Assembly: GCA_005884855.1 (NCBI GenBank)
Contig: VAZS01000104.1
Location: forward strand, 1 to 5,681
Length of the DNA: 5,681 nucleotides
Reading direction: 5' to 3'
Origin: Alphaproteobacteria bacterium
GTDB taxonomy: Bacteria; Pseudomonadota; Alphaproteobacteria; Rhizobiales; Xanthobacteraceae
The notes below the pieces were generated by a model. That model made no database searches. It was not told the origin of the DNA and saw only the letters and a program-made list of their open reading frames with translations. Made by a program: the position numbers and the translations under genes. The first letter of the stretch is position 1, and every line of letters starts with the position of its first letter. Shown here piece after piece: positions 3,351 to 5,681 of the stretch.

Positions 3351-5681
3351 TTACACGAACGACAGATCTGCTGAATGCGCCCCGAGAATAACAATGCCGA
3401 CGTCCAGGACGATCGTGTTATTGCCGTCGTGAATGACAGCGTGCCCCGCACTGTCTTGCGTGACGTTCGTCTGGCCAAAGCTGTTGTTCAACCACTGGGA
3501 CGATGTTTCGCTCGTGTTTGCAAGAAGAGACTTGCTCAGCTGTATGCTATCGTGAACCAACGACCCACTGCTATCCCAAACAAAGTTGGCAAGGGTGTAA
3601 TTAGCAAAGCTTGTTTGATGGAACACGAACGTGTCGCCGTGAGTGACCGCGTTGGTCCCCTTGTCGGCAATAATCAGGTTTAGGATCTGGGCGGCGTTTA
3701 AATTGTCTTTCGCGATCAAGGTTTGACCGGAGCCTGTAACGTCAACCTCTTCAAAGCCGGCGAACTTGGTCAAGCTGTTCAGGTCTACCGAGCCCGTGCC
3801 AGACAGGACGAGCTGGTCGACACCACTTCCGCCAGTGAGACTGTCGACGCTGTTCAGCGTGGCGCCTTTCCCAATAACGGCATTCACCACATTAGCGCCG
3901 CTCGCAAACGTAAGCGTATCATGGCCAGTGCCGAGAGTGACGATATTGCCGGTGCCCCCGCTTACGCTCATATCCTGGCCGTTCTTGAGAGTCAGACTCT
4001 CGCCCGTCCCGGCCAGGATCGCGTTCTCGAACCCGACGAAAGTGCTCAGTTTGTTCAGGTCGAGGGCGCCGGTGCCGGAGAGGCTCAGCGTGTCAATACC
4101 GGCCCCGCCAGTCAGCTTCTCGCTCGCGGTCACGGTTGCGCCTGTGCCGATCACCGCCTGCACCATATTGGTTCCGCTCTTAAAACTAATTGTGTCGATA
4201 CCGCTGCCAAGACTGACGGTATTGCCGGCGGTCGTAAGCGTTGTGTTCGAGAACGCCACGGTCTCCGTACCCGGCCCAAGCGCGATCGTGTTGCCACTGC
4301 CCGTGATCGTTGCGGTATCGTTGCTGCCCTCGGTAAGAGTCAGCGTCTGATTGCTTCCAAGCGTGAGGTCCACGTAACTTCCTGTCAGCGTGAGCTGCTC
4401 AAATGCGGTCAAGCCACTGCCCAGGTCCAATACGAGATGTTTCGGGCTCGTGCCGGAACCCGAGACGTTCAGCGTGTCGATGCCGCTGCCGCCGGTGAGC
4501 CTGTCGCCGGTGTTGAGAGTCGCGCCGCTTCCAAGGGCGGCGTTGACGGTGTTTGTGCCGGTCGAGAACGTCACCGTGTCGATGCCGGTTCCAAGGGTGA
4601 CCGTGGTCCCGTTGCCTCCGTTCACGGTTATGTTCTGACCGTTCTTGAGAACTAAGCGCTGACCGGTCCCGGTCAGGTCCACGAATTCAAAGCCGGTGAA
4701 GCCGGCCAAGCTGTTCAAGTCGAAGGAGGAGTTGTTTCCTGAAATGCGGAGCGTGTCTGAACCAGCGGCGCCCGTCAGGCTGTCTCCGTTACTTAACGTC
4801 GCACCCGTCCCGATTACTCCATTCACGGTGTGCGCGGCGCTAGTGGCAAAGGTCACAACGTCGGAACTGGTAGTAAGCGTCACGATGCTCACATCCGTCA
4901 CCGCGCTGGTGGCAGCGCTCGTCAGGCTCTCAGCATGGCTCTGCGCATCCGTGTAGCTCGCCAGAACACGGACCTGCTCGCCGGCAGCATTGTACGGCAA
5001 GGTGTACTGGTTCGAGCTGCCGCTCTGCAGCGTGGTCCAGCTGCTACCAACCAGAGCCTGCCAGGTGTAGGTCACGTCACCCATCGGATTGCCGTCCGGG
5101 TCGCTCACCGACGCCGTCAGGGTCTGGCCCTCGGCCACCGTGCCGCTGATCAACACGTCACCAGGTCGGTTCACATCCGTCACCGCATTGGTGGCGGCGC
5201 TCGTCAGGGACTCGGCATGGTTCTGCGCATCCGTGTAGCTCGCCAGAACACGCACTGGCTCGCCGGTATGGGTGTCGTAGGGAGCGACGTACTGGTTTGA
5301 GCCGCCGCTCTGCAGCGTGGTCCAGCTGCCGGCGACGAACGCCTGCCAAGTATAGGTGACCCCGGTGGCCGGGACCCCGTCGGGATCCGTCACCGACGCG
5401 GTCAGGGTCTGGCCCTCAGCCGGCGTGCCGCTGATCAATACGCCACCGGCTCCGTTCACATCCGTCACCGCGCTGGTGATCGGGCTCGTCAGGCTCTCGG
5501 CATGGTTCTGTGCGTCCGTATAGCTCGCGAAAACACGGACCTGCTCGCCGGCCGCATTGTACGGCAACGTGTACTGGTTCGAGCTGCCGTTCTGGAGCGT
5601 GGTCGAGCTGCCGCCGATTAGTGCCTGCCAGGTGTAGGTGATCCCGGTGGCCGGGACCCCGTCGGCATCCGTCACCGACGC
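3351..5681 (-). CDS. C-terminal part of a large type I-secreted repeat protein (RTX-like adhesin)
   Basis: The frame is open to the window edge, so 776 C-terminal residues are visible and the N-terminus is missing. A GTG near 5675 lies inside a repeat (ASVTDADG) and is not a start. Visible residues 1-264 are Ig-like beta repeats of 94-95 residues (ASVTDPDG, VTYTWQA, SNQY, VRVLASYTDAQNHAESLTS, TDVN, VLISGT, AEGQTLT). Residues about 267-682 are rich in Gly, Thr, Ser and Asp. Four RTX-like nonapeptides (GAAGSDTLR, GGSGIDTLN, GGAGIDTLS, GGSGVDQLV) start near 304, 397, 525 and 617, with a related LGxGxDTxxF motif between them, suggesting calcium-dependent beta structure. Residues 683-776 resemble C-termini of type I secretion substrates: DTFVF, then a D-S-I-Q-L segment, and finally NTIVLDVGIVIL and a hydrophobic DLSFV end. 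There are no cysteines. Such proteins are exported in one step through an ABC transporter, membrane fusion protein and TolC channel, and usually act in adhesion or biofilm. Exporter genes are not in the window. An exported enzyme with an unseen N-terminal domain remains possible. Confidence 0.85.
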   Translation of the reverse strand, partial: ASVTDADGVPATGITYTWQALIGGSSTTLQNGSSNQYTLPYNAAGEQVRVFASYTDAQNHAESLTSPITSAVTDVNGAGGVLISGTPAEGQTLTASVTDPDGVPATGVTYTWQAFVAGSWTTLQSGGSNQYVAPYDTHTGEPVRVLASYTDAQNHAESLTSAATNAVTDVNRPGDVLISGTVAEGQTLTASVSDPDGNPMGDVTYTWQALVGSSWTTLQSGSSNQYTLPYNAAGEQVRVLASYTDAQSHAESLTSAATSAVTDVSIVTLTTSSDVVTFATSAAHTVNGVIGTGATLSNGDSLTGAAGSDTLRISGNNSSFDLNSLAGFTGFEFVDLTGTGQRLVLKNGQNITVNGGNGTTVTLGTGIDTVTFSTGTNTVNAALGSGATLNTGDRLTGGSGIDTLNVSGSGTSPKHLVLDLGSGLTAFEQLTLTGSYVDLTLGSNQTLTLTEGSNDTATITGSGNTIALGPGTETVAFSNTTLTTAGNTVSLGSGIDTISFKSGTNMVQAVIGTGATVTASEKLTGGAGIDTLSLSGTGALDLNKLSTFVGFENAILAGTGESLTLKNGQDMSVSGGTGNIVTLGTGHDTLTFASGANVVNAVIGKGATLNSVDSLTGGSGVDQLVLSGTGSVDLNSLTKFAGFEEVDVTGSGQTLIAKDNLNAAQILNLIIADKGTNAVTHGDTFVFHQTSFANYTLANFVWDSSGSLVHDSIQLSKSLLANTSETSSQWLNNSFGQTNVTQDSAGHAVIHDGNNTIVLDVGIVILGAHSADLSFV
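3636..4883 (-). repeat. RTX-like beta-repeat region with a 220-residue super-repeat
   Basis: Four units, each containing GATL, an LTGGxGxDTL nonapeptide, DLNxLxxFxGFE and an LTGTG stretch, alternate in two spacings (93, 128 and 92 residues between nonapeptides). Units one and three, and two and four, are offset by 220-221 residues. The segments LVLKNGQ/LTLKNGQ, VTLGTG and NAxxGxGATLN recur at exactly 220 residues, and the DNA word GTTCTTGAGA recurs at 3981 and 4641, 660 bp apart. Unit two carries about 35 extra residues (around GNTIALGPGTETVAF). This indicates duplication of a two-unit block. Confidence 0.7.
4890..5681 (-). repeat. Tandem Ig-like repeats, three visible (282, 285 and 225 bp)
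   Basis: Units run 5400-5681, 5115-5399 and 4890-5114. The first is cut by the window edge or begins there, and the last lacks the final VLISGT-AEGQTLT strands where the next region starts. Identity is high at both protein and DNA level (for example the word for SYTDAQ-HAESLTS is nearly unchanged in all three). The one-residue difference in unit two is YDTHTGEP in place of YNAAGEQ. More copies probably lie to the right. The Asp-rich TDPDG and TDVN turns resemble calcium-binding linkers of cadherin-like repeats. Confidence 0.8.

Noticed and set aside
3723..4655. Long plus-strand open frame (310 residues) opposite the exported protein
   Set aside because: It lies wholly antisense to a strongly repetitive, clearly coding gene. 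Its length comes from the GC-rich repeats, and its sequence has no recognisable domain.
4890..5681. CRISPR-like array
   Set aside because: The repeats are 282-285 bp, coding and in frame, without short repeats and unique spacers.

Overview
The window reads as an accessory, decaying stretch of an alphaproteobacterial genome, most likely Bradyrhizobium or a close relative (Nitrobacteraceae). That is inferred from protein style alone: a Crp/Fnr-type regulator ending in an ACEC cysteine motif, and half of a short CxxC protein of a kind I associate with that group. Almost everything with a credible coding signal lies on the minus strand, so the natural reading direction is right to left.

Right part (3351-5681): the 3' end of a very large secreted repeat protein. 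It begins outside the window with about 95-residue Ig-like beta repeats, continues into a glycine/threonine/aspartate-rich region with RTX-like GGxGxD motifs arranged in a hidden 220-residue super-repeat, and ends in a C-terminus typical of type I (ABC exporter) secretion substrates. No exporter genes are visible.

Centre (2296-3215): an intact 239-residue Crp/Fnr-family regulator with its own upstream module of about 200 bp. The module has a GGGAGGG ribosome binding site, a plausible sigma70 promoter and a perfect palindrome CGGCAAC-N4-GTTGCCG over the -35 box. The same module recurs at 10-240, followed at the extreme left edge by the first codons (Met-Met-Pro-His-Leu) of another regulator that runs out of the window. 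Between the two lies an unrelated, truncated regulator tail (258-551) fused in frame to the first half of a small CxxC protein.

Left-centre (552-2290): mostly short or broken genes. A cluster of five TGGYCY-type direct repeats resembles an IS21-family terminus (651-770). A strong minus-strand terminator (779-816) follows a foldable segment that could be a small RNA (834-936). A frameshifted pseudogene (about 1023-1398), one plausible short plus-strand gene (1367-1579) and a 107-residue hypothetical gene (1766-2089) complete it.

The regulators may act on their own promoters, since both copies keep the same palindrome, but nothing here shows that they control the adhesin. I see no clear new defence or mobile system. 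The most distinctive items are the duplicated regulator control module, the chimeric regulator remnant, the candidate structured RNA and the two-tier repeat design of the exported protein.
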